64,000 nucleotides of DNA from an uncultured Prevotellaceae bacterium. Its GTDB lineage: Bacteria > Bacteroidota > Bacteroidia > Bacteroidales > Bacteroidaceae. The DNA lies in NCBI GenBank assembly GCA_902785695.1, contig CACZZQ010000002.1, forward strand, positions 62,001 to 126,000. The letters run 5' to 3'. Shown here piece by piece: positions 42,654 to 50,943 of this stretch (its first letter is position 1; every line of letters begins with the position of its first letter). The position numbers and the translations under genes are program-made. Under the pieces are notes generated by a model. It did no database searches. It saw only the letters and a list, made by a program, of their open reading frames with translations, and had not been told where the DNA came from.

Positions 42654-43892
42654 CTAATCAGCCCTCAAAGCCTCAATAGGTCTGATACGGCTGGCCTTAT
42701 AAGCCGGAATCAGTCCGGCAATAGTACCAGCGATAATCATCACCATCGTAGCCTCGAAGCACACATCAAGTCCCACTGTGGGGTCGAGGAACATCGTGGC
42801 TTTAAACAAGCCTGCATCCACTTTTGTATGTCCCAGCGTGGCATCCATATACTCATTGGCGGCAATGCCCAGAATCATTCCAATATAGCCAAAGATGGTA
42901 GTGATGATAATACTCTCGATGATGATGAGCTTCAGAATGCTCCAGGGCTTGGCACCAATGGCCTTGCGTATGCCAAACTCATGGGTACGCTCTTTCACCG
43001 TGATCAGCATGATATTGCTGACACCCACGATACCACTCAGCAATGTGAAGAGTCCTACTATCCACAGGGCCGTACGGATAATTCCTATACCCTTCTGCAT
43101 CTGCAGGTTCTGCGTATAGCGGTTCCACAGCCAGATGGCATTCTCATCGTCGGGGTGAGCCTGGTGTGCCGTATTGATACGCTGGCGATACTCCTTTTCA
43201 AAGGCTTCGTTCTCGGTTTCCGTCTCCAGTCCATGAAAGGTGAACTCTATGCGCCCGGCATCATCCGTCTTAGCGCCATAGATACGCTTGATGGTGCTGT
43301 AGGCTGAAAACATATCGGCACGACCGTTCTCCTGCTCTTTGTAGATACCCACAACCTTGAAGGCGAAGTTACCCACCTTGACGAATTTGCCCACTTGCGT
43401 TTTCAGTTCCTTGGCCTGCTTGTCGCTGATGGCCAGCACCTTACGGCTCTCATTCACATCAATACTGTTGATGAAACGGCCCTGCAGCATCTCCACCTTG
43501 TCAATCTTGATATGGTTGGGATAAACGCCGGCAATCTGACCGGTGAGATACTGCTGCCCGTTGCTCACCATGGCGGTGGTGCGATATTGGGCACCCACCT
43601 CATCGACCACTTTTTTAAATTCCTCGTCGGTAATCTCAATGTCGCGCTGGTGCAAGCGGATGTCACGATTCTCCTTCAGCCCCTGATAGGCCATTGACGT
43701 CTCGCCGCCAAAGACCACCATCGAACTGCTCAGGAAGCGGTCGCTCTGTTTCAGATTGGCATTGATGAGACCATTGCCGGCTCCCAGTAGCACGATAAGC
43801 ATAAAGATACCCCATGCTACAGCGAAGCCGGTAAGCCCCGTGCGCAACTTATTACGCCGCGCCGTCTGCCATATTTCATTCAATAACTCCAT
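42654..43892 (-). CDS. MacB-type ABC permease, first of two
   Basis: The 412-residue paralogue of the preceding permease has the same 1+3 helix plan and the motif GIVGVSNIMLITVKERTHEFGIRKAIGAKP. Its start overlaps the ATPase gene end by 17 bases, arguing for coupled translation. Confidence 0.92.
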   Translation of the reverse strand: MELLNEIWQTARRNKLRTGLTGFAVAWGIFMLIVLLGAGNGLINANLKQSDRFLSSSMVVFGGETSMAYQGLKENRDIRLHQRDIEITDEEFKKVVDEVGAQYRTTAMVSNGQQYLTGQIAGVYPNHIKIDKVEMLQGRFINSIDVNESRKVLAISDKQAKELKTQVGKFVKVGNFAFKVVGIYKEQENGRADMFSAYSTIKRIYGAKTDDAGRIEFTFHGLETETENEAFEKEYRQRINTAHQAHPDDENAIWLWNRYTQNLQMQKGIGIIRTALWIVGLFTLLSGIVGVSNIMLITVKERTHEFGIRKAIGAKPWSILKLIIIESIIITTIFGYIGMILGIAANEYMDATLGHTKVDAGLFKATMFLDPTVGLDVCFEATMVMIIAGTIAGLIPAYKASRIRPIEALRAD

Positions 43893-44535
43893 CCTTGATA
43901 CGAATAATGCGGTTGGTTTGCTGGGCTACATTGGGATCGTGAGTCACGATAACCTGTGTGATATGCTCCTGAGCATTCAAATCTTTCAGGAGTTGCATCA
44001 CCTCGACAGAGGTCTTCGAATCGAGAGCACCCGTAGGTTCATCTGCCAGAATCATCTGAGGCTTAGTAATCAGCGCACGGGCTATGGCCACACGCTGCTT
44101 CTGTCCACCAGAAAGCTCGTTGGGATAGTGGTCGGCCCACTCTTTCAGTCCCAATCTCTCCAGATACTCCATGGCAAGGGTGTGTCGCTTCTTACGCGAC
44201 ACACCCTGATAAAAGAGTGGCAACTCCACATTTTCCACGGCATTCTTAAACGAGATGAGATTAAAGGACTGGAATATGAATCCAATCATGTGATTGCGGT
44301 ACTCGGCAGCCTTGCTCTCAGAGAGGTTCCAGATGCGAACGCCATTCAGCGTGTAGAGACCCGAGTCGTAGTTGTCCAGGATGCCCAGGATGTTCAGCAA
44401 GGTGGACTTGCCAGATCCTGAGGCACCCATGATTGATACAAACTCGCCTGCCTCGATGTCGAGGTTGATTCCCTTCAGTACATGCAAAGGCTGAGCACCA
44501 AAGTAAGTCTTGTTTACGTTTTCTAAGTGTATCAC
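43876..44535 (-). CDS. ABC transporter ATPase (MacB/LolD group)
   Basis: The 219-residue ATPase has Walker A GASGSGKSTLLN (about 36-47), Q-loop FQSFNL, signature LSGGQKQRVAIARAL, Walker B MILADEPTGALDSKT and H-loop VTHDP. It belongs to the group that energises mechanotransmission exporters (MacB, LolCDE). It lies 47 bases after the GntR regulator on the same strand. Confidence 0.94.
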   Translation of the reverse strand: MIHLENVNKTYFGAQPLHVLKGINLDIEAGEFVSIMGASGSGKSTLLNILGILDNYDSGLYTLNGVRIWNLSESKAAEYRNHMIGFIFQSFNLISFKNAVENVELPLFYQGVSRKKRHTLAMEYLERLGLKEWADHYPNELSGGQKQRVAIARALITKPQMILADEPTGALDSKTSVEVMQLLKDLNAQEHITQVIVTHDPNVAQQTNRIIRIKDGVIE

Positions 44536-44582
44536 TTTTTACCTTTTAACTTGTTATCTCTGACCATTAGACGCAAGAAATG

Positions 44583-44942
44583 TTAGGATTGTTGCAGTTC
44601 ATACGCAACTTTAACATCTTCTAACGTAATACCCAGTAATTTCATCTGTCGGAAGAGTTCGGGAAGCTGTTCTTTCATGAACATTTGCTTGCGCTCTTTC
44701 AGGATTTGTTTCTTCGCGCCTTTAGTCACGAAGTAGCCCAGTCCCCTTTTATTATATATAATGTTCGCGCGAGCCAGTTCATCGTAGGCCTTCACGGCGG
44801 TGTTGGTGTTCACCTCCAGCAGCACGGCATACTCTCGCACCGATGGGATGCGGTCATCGTCCTTGTACTTGTCGGCCAGTATCTCGTCACACAGCCTATC
44901 GGCCATCTGCAAGAATATCGGTTTATCAGAATTAAATATCAT
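44583..44942 (-). CDS. GntR-family regulator, YtrA subfamily
   Basis: The short GntR protein has only the winged helix (KPIFLQMADRLCDEILAD, DRIPSVREYAVLLEVNTNTAVKAYDELARANIIYNKRGLGYFV) plus a short helical dimerisation tail, the YtrA type linked to ABC transporters. I prefer the ATG at 44942, giving an ATGA overlap with the permease gene; a start at 44954 is also open. The operator-like repeat at 46694-46717 fits the YtrA site, suggesting autoregulation of the whole unit. Confidence 0.9.
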   Translation of the reverse strand: MIFNSDKPIFLQMADRLCDEILADKYKDDDRIPSVREYAVLLEVNTNTAVKAYDELARANIIYNKRGLGYFVTKGAKKQILKERKQMFMKEQLPELFRQMKLLGITLEDVKVAYELQQS

Positions 44943-45820
44943 ACGTTCAGCCATTTATTGTTAATTACCTGCATACGGCAGAAGAGCTTAAACGAAGCCC
45001 AGTAGTGAGCTGCGATGATAAGCCAGCCGCCCAGCAAGGCGAAATAGAAGCGGGGAGTGTAAATTGCACGGTAAGAATAATAAGTTGAGCCGTCAGGCAG
45101 TTGATGCAGTATCTCACCCTGCTCATACTCTATGAAATGATAGTCTATGTAGTCCAGTCCCGTCTGCTTAACAAATATCATCAGAAGAATTACAATTGTA
45201 ATAATAGTAATACTGGTTGACAGGAACTGAAAGCGACGGAATAGCGTACCACCCACGATATAGAGGGAATGAATATAGAACATCCAAGTAACAACCATCA
45301 ACATTTCCTGCCACTCAGGCCCAGAAGAGATGTATTTTCCATACAAAGGAACACCCCACACAAAAACTCGTCCTGTAATGGCATCTATCAAGACGCGCAA
45401 TGCATCAGCTGCAACGATGGAGACTACTGTGATAATGGCCATCAGAATAATGGAGTGAAGCAGACTGATGATGTATTTTTCACTATTAGACACGGGCCAA
45501 AGCAAGTAGGCAGAGCGTTTACGCGTGTCTTTCATCTGTGCAAACATATAGCTGGCACCAAAGAGCATAGCAAAACCAAAGAATATCATGCAGAAACCTG
45601 TTGTCTGATACACAAGATGAGTATATTCCGTAACCAATTCTTTACCTTGATAGAGTTCTTCCATTTTTGAATAGCTCCAACCAGCTACACGGGTAAAGAA
45701 CAGGTTGGCAACGAACATCACTAACGTGTAGATGCCAAAGATGCGAATCCACGTCTTACGTGATACGAGGAAGTGGCACTTCAGTGCCTGACCAAATCTT
45801 TTTATATTGAAGTTTTCCAT
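44939..45820 (-). CDS. ABC-2-like membrane permease of the YtrA-type transporter
   Basis: The 293-residue protein has six hydrophobic helices and no soluble domain. The pattern (helix, then an outside loop SKMEELYQGKELVTEYTHL, helix with GASYMFAQMKDTRKRSAYLLWPVSNSEKYIIS) fits the permease partner of YtrB/BcrA-like ATPases. It lies between its ATPase (45.8-46.7 kb) and the regulator gene. Substrate unknown. Related systems respond to cell-wall-active peptides. Confidence 0.75.
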   Translation of the reverse strand: MENFNIKRFGQALKCHFLVSRKTWIRIFGIYTLVMFVANLFFTRVAGWSYSKMEELYQGKELVTEYTHLVYQTTGFCMIFFGFAMLFGASYMFAQMKDTRKRSAYLLWPVSNSEKYIISLLHSIILMAIITVVSIVAADALRVLIDAITGRVFVWGVPLYGKYISSGPEWQEMLMVVTWMFYIHSLYIVGGTLFRRFQFLSTSITIITIVILLMIFVKQTGLDYIDYHFIEYEQGEILHQLPDGSTYYSYRAIYTPRFYFALLGGWLIIAAHYWASFKLFCRMQVINNKWLNV

Positions 45821-45839
45821 TTTTATGCTTTGTTTTTAG

Positions 45840-46658
45840 TTAAATCTTTGCTTGAGTTTTATAGTTAAACAAGAGTTCGAGGTTGACTTGCGTCTCTACA
45901 TCACCCTCCTTACGATTAGCAACAACGGCATTACCCTGGAGTGTAGGTTCGGCATACAGCACATCAGCATCCATCTGCTGAGGTGTGCGATACTCAAAGG
46001 TGTATTGATCCATAATCTCCTGCATGGAGGCATTCAGCAGTACGCTACGCTGGTCGAGAATCAGTACGTGGTCGAGCAACTGCTCTACATCATGCACCTG
46101 GTGGGTAGAGATAATCACCGTGCGGTCGTCTGTCATGTGCTGAGCAATCACCTTGCGAAACTGCGACTTAGAAGGAATGTCCAGACCATTCGTCGGCTCG
46201 TCCATCAACAGATACTGCGTATTGGTAGCCATCGCAAAGGCTATGTAGGCCTTCTTGCGCTGACCCATTGAGAGTTTTCCCAGATGCACATCCTCAGGCA
46301 AGTCAAAGTCAGCCAAACATCCTTTCAATATCTCTTCAGAGAATTGGGGATAGAAAGGTTTGTAGAGCTTCACATACTCCGAAAGATGAATAGCAGGGAG
46401 TTCAAACTCCTCAGTAACCAAGAAGATACGGCTCAGCATCTCAGCCTGTCGCTTGTAGGTTGCGACTGAGTCGCAATACACAGTACCAGCAGTGGGGCGC
46501 AACAGGCCGGAGAGCAGGTAGAGCAAGGTTGACTTGCCTGTACCGTTTTTTCCCAGCAGACCATAGATTTGGTTCTCTTCCAGCGTCAAACTGAAATTGT
46601 CAAACACCAGACGCTTCTGTCCGGCATACTTAAAGTTAATGTTGTTTACGTTGATCAT
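45840..46658 (-). CDS. ABC transporter ATPase of the YtrA-type unit
   Basis: The 272-residue ATPase shows Walker A GLLGKNGTGKSTLLYLL, signature LSMGQRKKAYIAFAMATNTQ, Walker B YLLMDEPTNGLD and H-loop STHQVHD. The 60-residue extension after the core is typical of BcrA/YtrB-like proteins. It is the first gene of the export run and sits behind the operator. Confidence 0.92.
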   Translation of the reverse strand: MINVNNINFKYAGQKRLVFDNFSLTLEENQIYGLLGKNGTGKSTLLYLLSGLLRPTAGTVYCDSVATYKRQAEMLSRIFLVTEEFELPAIHLSEYVKLYKPFYPQFSEEILKGCLADFDLPEDVHLGKLSMGQRKKAYIAFAMATNTQYLLMDEPTNGLDIPSKSQFRKVIAQHMTDDRTVIISTHQVHDVEQLLDHVLILDQRSVLLNASMQEIMDQYTFEYRTPQQMDADVLYAEPTLQGNAVVANRKEGDVETQVNLELLFNYKTQAKI

Positions 46659-46693
46659 AATGATATTATAACTTAAAAAACAATGTCTGTATT

Positions 46694-46717
46694 AGTGTAC
46701 CACTTTAATAGTACACT
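46694..46717. promoter_or_regulatory. YtrA-type operator over the start site of the export operon
   Basis: AGTGTAC (46694-46700) and GTACACT (46711-46717) form a perfect inverted repeat. As AGTGTA-N12-TACACT it is close to the AGTGTA-N13-TACACT site I recall for Bacillus YtrA. It begins one base downstream of the -7 box, so a bound repressor would block initiation. Confidence 0.7.
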
Positions 46718-46718
46718 G

Positions 46719-46726
46719 CAAAAGTA
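46719..46726 (-). promoter_or_regulatory. -7 box of the export operon
   Basis: TACTTTTG followed by C is read on the minus strand 60 bases before the ATPase start and abuts the operator. Confidence 0.6.
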
Positions 46727-46874
46727 GGCGTATTTTATTAATCCACCAAACTTTTTTCCAATTTTCTTTTGTCGTTAACAATAGTTTAACATTTCCACCT
46801 TATTAATATAATATGGCCTATTCTGATAAGCATCATGGCATTGATAGTTTATCAGAGAAGGATAAGAGGAAATG

Positions 46875-46932
46875 AATTTATGCAATAATTGGCGCAATTT
46901 ATGTATAAATTCATCGAATTATTGCATAAATT
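46875..46932. repeat. Array of three 16-bp palindromic units, 21-base period (copy 2)
   Basis: Units are AATTTATGCAATAATT (46875-46890), AATTTATGTATAAATT (46896-46911) and AATTATTGCATAAATT (46917-46932), with spacers GGCGC and CATCG. Centres are 21 bases apart, as at 19042-19099. The outer units are exact reverse complements of each other. Confidence 0.8.
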
Positions 46933-46943
46933 GAAGTCAAAAG

Positions 46944-48581
46944 CTATGATTTGATAGTAACAACCTGGTCGCAATAATCTATGACGGCGGCACGATGAGT
47001 GACAAAGATGACCGTGCGCAGATGATCCTTGAGGATGTTTTCCAGCACTTTTTTCTCCGTATCAGCATCAAGAGCACTGGTAGCCTCATCCAACAGCATG
47101 ATACTGCCTGGGCGAAGTAGCGCACGGGCAATAGCGATGCGCTGAGCCTGTCCCTCACTCAAGCCTCCACCCTGTTCTGAGAAATGGGTATCGAGTCCGT
47201 CAGGCAATTCACTGACGAAGTTGGCACAGGCCAGACGGAGCACCTCCCTCATTTGCGGATCAGTAGCCTGAGGATTGCCCAGTTGCAGGTTCTCGCGCAG
47301 GGTTCCGCTAAGCAGGGTGTTTCCTTGGGGTACATAGACGAAGTTGCAGCGGTGAAGAGGGGACAAAGACTCTCCACCGTCCCCTCTGAGAGAGAGAGGG
47401 GAGTATATAGTTATATTTCCTTGTTGTGGTTTTACTAAAGCCAGCAGCAGACGTATCAGTGTTGTCTTTCCCGCGCCCGTCTCACCCATGATAGCAGTAC
47501 AAGAGCCTGGCTGGAAGTCCACACTGAAGTCTTTCATCGCTGGTTGCTGTCCAGGCGCACCATAGTTGAAGGTGACATGATCGAAACAGATGCCGCAGGG
47601 TGCAGCAAGAAACTGCGGTTCTCCCTGCTGCTCCTCAGGAGTCTCTTCCAGTTCCATCAGTCGTTCGGCTGCCGTAAACACGCTGACAAAGGCAGGCACC
47701 AGCTTGGCAAGGTCGCGTGCAGGACCCTGTATACGGTTCACCAACTGCAGGAAGGCAGTCATACCACCAAAGGTCAGCGTACCACTGTGCAGACGGAGGG
47801 CACCCCACAGGAATGCCACAAGGAACCCAATGGAAAAGCCCATGTTCAGGAAGAAATTACTGCCCACGGAAAAAGCCGTACGCTTGCGTACCCACTGGCG
47901 CAGCATCTGCTGCGTACCTTCCAACCTACTGAGCATCTGCTGGTTAGCCTCCATCGTCTTCACCAGCATACGATGCTGCATGGTCTCGGTGAGCAGACTC
48001 TGTATCTGACTGTCGGTATCGCGCACCTTTCTATTATATCTACGCATATAGGCAATATATATGCGGCTCACCAGGATGAAGAGAGGCAGGATAGCCACCG
48101 TGACGATAGCCAGCCAGGTGTCCATCTGAAGCAGATAGACAAAAGCACCCACGAACATAGCCAGTGTGCTAATGACCGAAGGAAGCGTCTCGGTGAGGAA
48201 ATTCACCACCGTCTTCACGTCCTGTTCCAACCGGTTGATGATGTCACCGCTATGCATCGCCTCGCGCCCACGCCACTCCGAACGCAGCAATCGCGCCAAT
48301 ACACGCTGCTGCATACGGTTTTGGGCTTTCACGCCAAGGATGTTTTTCACCCATACCCGCGAGATGCCCACGGCAAACTCGCCCAGTATCAGGGCAGCCA
48401 TTACCCCCACAGCCATATAGAGCGAACCCTCGCGAGCACCTGATGCAATATCAATGGCACGCTGCATGGCCCAGACAGACGACAGGCCCAGAGCAACGCC
48501 GAGGAGTCCGATGCACGCATTCATCACGGCCTGCAGACGATTGCCTTGCAGAGCCTTCCACAGCCAGCGGAATATTTCCAT
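46944..48581 (-). CDS. ABC exporter, fused permease-ATPase (MsbA-like)
   Basis: From MEIFRWLWKALQGN the protein has six helices of the type-1 exporter fold (about 1-310) and an ATPase with Walker A IMGETGAGKTTLI, signature LSEGQAQRIAIARALL, Walker B IMLLDEATSALD and H-loop VTHRA. Substrate unknown; lipids or peptides are usual. The frame is open to 48803, but that part overlaps nadK and includes repeat DNA, so I take the ATG at 48581. In the ATPase, SPLSLRGDGGESLSPLHR (about residue 395) interrupts the strand before FVYVPQGN, a repeat-derived insertion in the Q-loop region. Confidence 0.88.
   Translation of the reverse strand: MEIFRWLWKALQGNRLQAVMNACIGLLGVALGLSSVWAMQRAIDIASGAREGSLYMAVGVMAALILGEFAVGISRVWVKNILGVKAQNRMQQRVLARLLRSEWRGREAMHSGDIINRLEQDVKTVVNFLTETLPSVISTLAMFVGAFVYLLQMDTWLAIVTVAILPLFILVSRIYIAYMRRYNRKVRDTDSQIQSLLTETMQHRMLVKTMEANQQMLSRLEGTQQMLRQWVRKRTAFSVGSNFFLNMGFSIGFLVAFLWGALRLHSGTLTFGGMTAFLQLVNRIQGPARDLAKLVPAFVSVFTAAERLMELEETPEEQQGEPQFLAAPCGICFDHVTFNYGAPGQQPAMKDFSVDFQPGSCTAIMGETGAGKTTLIRLLLALVKPQQGNITIYSPLSLRGDGGESLSPLHRCNFVYVPQGNTLLSGTLRENLQLGNPQATDPQMREVLRLACANFVSELPDGLDTHFSEQGGGLSEGQAQRIAIARALLRPGSIMLLDEATSALDADTEKKVLENILKDHLRTVIFVTHRAAVIDYCDQVVTIKS
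47356..47403. repeat. In-frame CCCCTCT...AGAGGGG repeat inside the ABC exporter gene
   Basis: AGAGGGGAC and GTCCCCTCT with a further AGAGGGGAG form a palindromic, low-complexity block. It encodes SPLSLRGDGGESLSPLHR, absent from ordinary exporters. Confidence 0.6.
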
Positions 48582-48626
48582 TGCCGTAAAATGGCTGTCG
48601 GGCAGTTGGAGGAATTCCTTGATTTT

Positions 48627-48667
48627 CAACCTTTCAATTTTTACATTTTTGCATTTTTGCATTTCAA
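48627..48667. repeat. ATGCAAAA-type repeat between nadK and the exporter
   Basis: On the minus strand, GAAATGCAAAAATGCAAAAA is followed by TGTAAAAATTGAAAGG. It forms a spacer between the two genes and, if the longer start were used, would encode MQKCKNVKIERLK. Confidence 0.55.
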
Positions 48668-48676
48668 ATTCCTCCC

Positions 48677-49579
48677 TCATCTCCCATCTGCTCCCCACAT
48701 CAGTTTCTCTCTCAGCGTTGAGAAATAACGAGTGCCACGGCGTTTCACCACCTGAACATTGTAGGGCGCACGGCGCAAGGCAATGTGTGTGCCTTCGCCA
48801 CACTTCTCTGAGCGTCCGTCGATAGCCACCAGGAACGAATGGTTGCGACTCTCGACCTCTAATGTCACCTCTGCGGAATCTGGAATGACAACAGGGCGGA
48901 TATTTAGAGAATGAGGAGCAACGGATGTCAAGACAAACACCCCTGTGCCAGGCACCACCACCGGACCACCATTCGACAGGGAATAAGCCGTAGAACCTGT
49001 AGGGGTAGATACGATAAGACCATCGGCTTGGTACGTCGTCAGATACTCACCATTGATACTGGTTCGAATGGAGATCATAGCAGCCGTATCGCGTTTCAGG
49101 ATGGCCACATCGTTAAGTGCACAAGAGGCATCGCCCAAAGGCTGGCCGTTAGCCTTCACCTGTATCACGGCACGACTTTCCACCGCATAGTCATCGTTAT
49201 ACAAAGCCTGCAGACAAGCCTCAATGTCAACAGGGGCAATATCTGCTAAGAAACCCAAACGCCCCATGTTGACACCCAAGATAGGTATGTTCTTGGCACC
49301 CACCTTGCATGCCGTCTTCAGGAAGGTGCCGTCGCCTCCCATCGAGATAGCGAAATCGGCCTCAACGTCATTGCCAGAGAATGTTGCAAAACGATATTTC
49401 GGCGTATTAAGAATGCTGCGGACATCACACATCTCATTGATAAAATGATAGTATTCCTCATCGATGACCACACGCGCACCATGCACTCTCAAGCTGGCCA
49501 GTACCTGCTGAATAGCTGCCGATTTCTCCTGCTGATACAGATTGCCGAAGAGGGCAAATGTAAGGGGTTCAGATGACAT
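48677..49579 (-). CDS. nadK: NAD kinase
   Basis: NadK phosphorylates NAD to NADP. The 300-residue protein has the GGDGTFL motif (SMGGDGTFLKTA), NMGRLGFLADI, the NE/D-type substrate loop LNDVAILK, and TPTGSTAYSLSNGGPVV. The ATG at 49579 (MSSEPLTFALFG) is preceded by GGAGAAAT, and the longer frame to 49639 runs through the divergent promoter. It is divergent from the DJ-1 gene. Confidence 0.95.
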   Translation of the reverse strand: MSSEPLTFALFGNLYQQEKSAAIQQVLASLRVHGARVVIDEEYYHFINEMCDVRSILNTPKYRFATFSGNDVEADFAISMGGDGTFLKTACKVGAKNIPILGVNMGRLGFLADIAPVDIEACLQALYNDDYAVESRAVIQVKANGQPLGDASCALNDVAILKRDTAAMISIRTSINGEYLTTYQADGLIVSTPTGSTAYSLSNGGPVVVPGTGVFVLTSVAPHSLNIRPVVIPDSAEVTLEVESRNHSFLVAIDGRSEKCGEGTHIALRRAPYNVQVVKRRGTRYFSTLREKLMWGADGR

Positions 49580-49616
49580 ATTTCTCCTTTTTCTTTCTGA
49601 ATTCGTAAAGTTTTTG

Positions 49617-49624
49617 TAACTTTG
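49617..49624 (+). promoter_or_regulatory. -7 box of the DJ-1 gene
   Basis: TAACTTTG followed by C ends 30 bases before the ATG at 49655. It excludes the in-frame start at 49622. Confidence 0.55.
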
Positions 49625-49654
49625 CCTGCAAAAGTACAAATTAAATTTGAAACT

Positions 49655-50233
49655 ATGGCAAAAGTTTATGTTTTTCTTGCTGACGGCTTCGAAGATGTCG
49701 AGGCGTTGATTCCTGTCGATGTGTTGCGTCGCGGTGGTGTGGAAGTGACAACGGTAAGTGTGATGGATGATTCACAAATCGTGGAATCTGCCCACAACGT
49801 GCAGATTGTGGCCGATGCAATGATAGAAGATTGCAACTTCAGCGATGCCGACCTGCTCTTCCTGCCAGGCGGTATGCCGGGAGCCACTAACCTGTACAAC
49901 AGCAGCATGGTGCGCCAGGCACTGAAGGAGCAGGCCGCCGCTAACAAGCGGATAGCCGCCATCTGTGCCGCACCCGCCGTGGTATTAGGACAGATGGGGC
50001 TGTTAGAAGGCTGCAACGCCACTTGCTATCCCGGTTTTGAGAGGATGCTCGGCGATGGTGTCCGCTATACCGGTGCTCTGGTGACTGTCCACGGCAACAT
50101 CACTACTGCCGAAGGTCCTGCTGCCGCCTTCCCCTTTGCCTACGAACTGCTCAGTCAGCTGGTCAGCAAGGAGGTGAGCGACCAGATTGCCGATGGTATG
50201 CGATTTGTGCATTTAATGCAAGGTAAAAAGTAA
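49655..50233 (+). CDS. DJ-1/PfpI (YajL-type) protein
   Basis: The 192-residue protein has the DJ-1 core: KVYVFLADGFEDVEALIP with Glu16, LLFLPGGMPGATNL, and the nucleophile elbow IAAICAAPAVVLG with Cys104. Family members act as glyoxalase/deglycase or chaperone-like proteins protecting against oxidised or glycated products. It is separated from ispD only by the repeat element and probably shares its transcript. Confidence 0.92.
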   Translation: MAKVYVFLADGFEDVEALIPVDVLRRGGVEVTTVSVMDDSQIVESAHNVQIVADAMIEDCNFSDADLLFLPGGMPGATNLYNSSMVRQALKEQAAANKRIAAICAAPAVVLGQMGLLEGCNATCYPGFERMLGDGVRYTGALVTVHGNITTAEGPAAAFPFAYELLSQLVSKEVSDQIADGMRFVHLMQGKK

Positions 50234-50262
50234 TAGTGAAAAGTGAATAATTTGCTTCCGCT
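50225..50262 (+). repeat. 43-base family repeat, copy 3 (DJ-1 to ispD)
   Basis: AATAGTGAAAAGTGAATAAT then TTGCTTCCGCT differs from the other copies at the CTWCC position and lacks a few bases on the left. It spans exactly from the DJ-1 stop codon to the ispD start codon. Confidence 0.85.
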
Positions 50263-50943
50263 ATGGATTATGTGATCATTGTAGCCGGTGGAAAGGGCCT
50301 GCGCATGGGTGGCGAGATTCCCAAGCAATTCCTTCCTATTGGAGGGAAGCCTGTGTTGATGCGCACACTGGAGCGTTTCCGTGAGTATTCCAAGGAGCTG
50401 CAGATTATCCTTGTATTACCAGAAAGTCAGCAAGACTATTGGCGAAAGCTTTGCCAACAGTACCATTTCCCCCTCCCGTCGGAGGGGGCAGGGGGAGGCT
50501 TCTACCTATTGGCGAATGGTGGAGAGACACGTTTCCACTCCGTACAAAACGGTTTGGCAAAAGTACCAGATGACTCAAAAGGTGTAGTAGGTGTGCATGA
50601 TGGTGTCCGTCCGTTTGTCTCTGTTGAGGTCATTAACAACTGCTTCGAGACAGCACGAACGAAGAAAGCTGTCATTCCCGTAACGCCTGTTGTAGAGACC
50701 TTACGGCATATCCCATCACGACAAAACGTACTACGCAGCGACTATTGTCTGGTACAAACACCACAATGTTTTGATATTCAGCTACTAAAGGCTGCCTATC
50801 ACCAGCCCTATTCGGAAGTCTTTACTGACGATGCCTCTGTTGTAGAGGCATACGGTCACGAGGTTTCCATGGTGGAGGGCAACCGTGAGAACATCAAGAT
50901 CACGACTCCCTTCGACCTCAAGATAGCAGAAACCCTCATTTAA
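50263..50943 (+). CDS. ispD: 2-C-methyl-D-erythritol 4-phosphate cytidylyltransferase
   Basis: IspD makes CDP-methylerythritol, the MEP-pathway step after Dxr. Key parts are [53 protein letters not shown], and [11 protein letters not shown]. Before the GGETRF motif the segment [15 protein letters not shown] looks inserted; its DNA (50469-50498) is a G/C-run palindrome. The gene is followed directly by recG, whose ATG begins at the base after the stop. Confidence 0.94.
   Translation: MDYVIIVAGGKGLRMGGEIPKQFLPIGGKPVLMRTLERFREYSKELQIILVLPESQQDYWRKLCQQYHFPLPSEGAGGGFYLLANGGETRFHSVQNGLAKVPDDSKGVVGVHDGVRPFVSVEVINNCFETARTKKAVIPVTPVVETLRHIPSRQNVLRSDYCLVQTPQCFDIQLLKAAYHQPYSEVFTDDASVVEAYGHEVSMVEGNRENIKITTPFDLKIAETLI
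50469..50498. repeat. In-frame CCCCTCCC...GGAGGGGG repeat inside ispD
   Basis: CCCCCTCCCGTCGGAGGGGG followed by CAGGGGGAGG resembles G-run intergenic repeats of Bacteroidales genomes and encodes [10 protein letters not shown]. Confidence 0.6.

Noticed and set aside
47544-48443. 299-residue plus-strand open frame opposite the ABC exporter
   Set aside because: It is antisense to a clear exporter, with His/Gln-rich nonsense composition typical of a shadow frame.
48582-48803. N-terminal extension of the ABC exporter (start at 48803)
   Set aside because: It would overlap nadK by 127 bases and consists partly of repeat DNA; MEIFRW at 48581 is the natural start.
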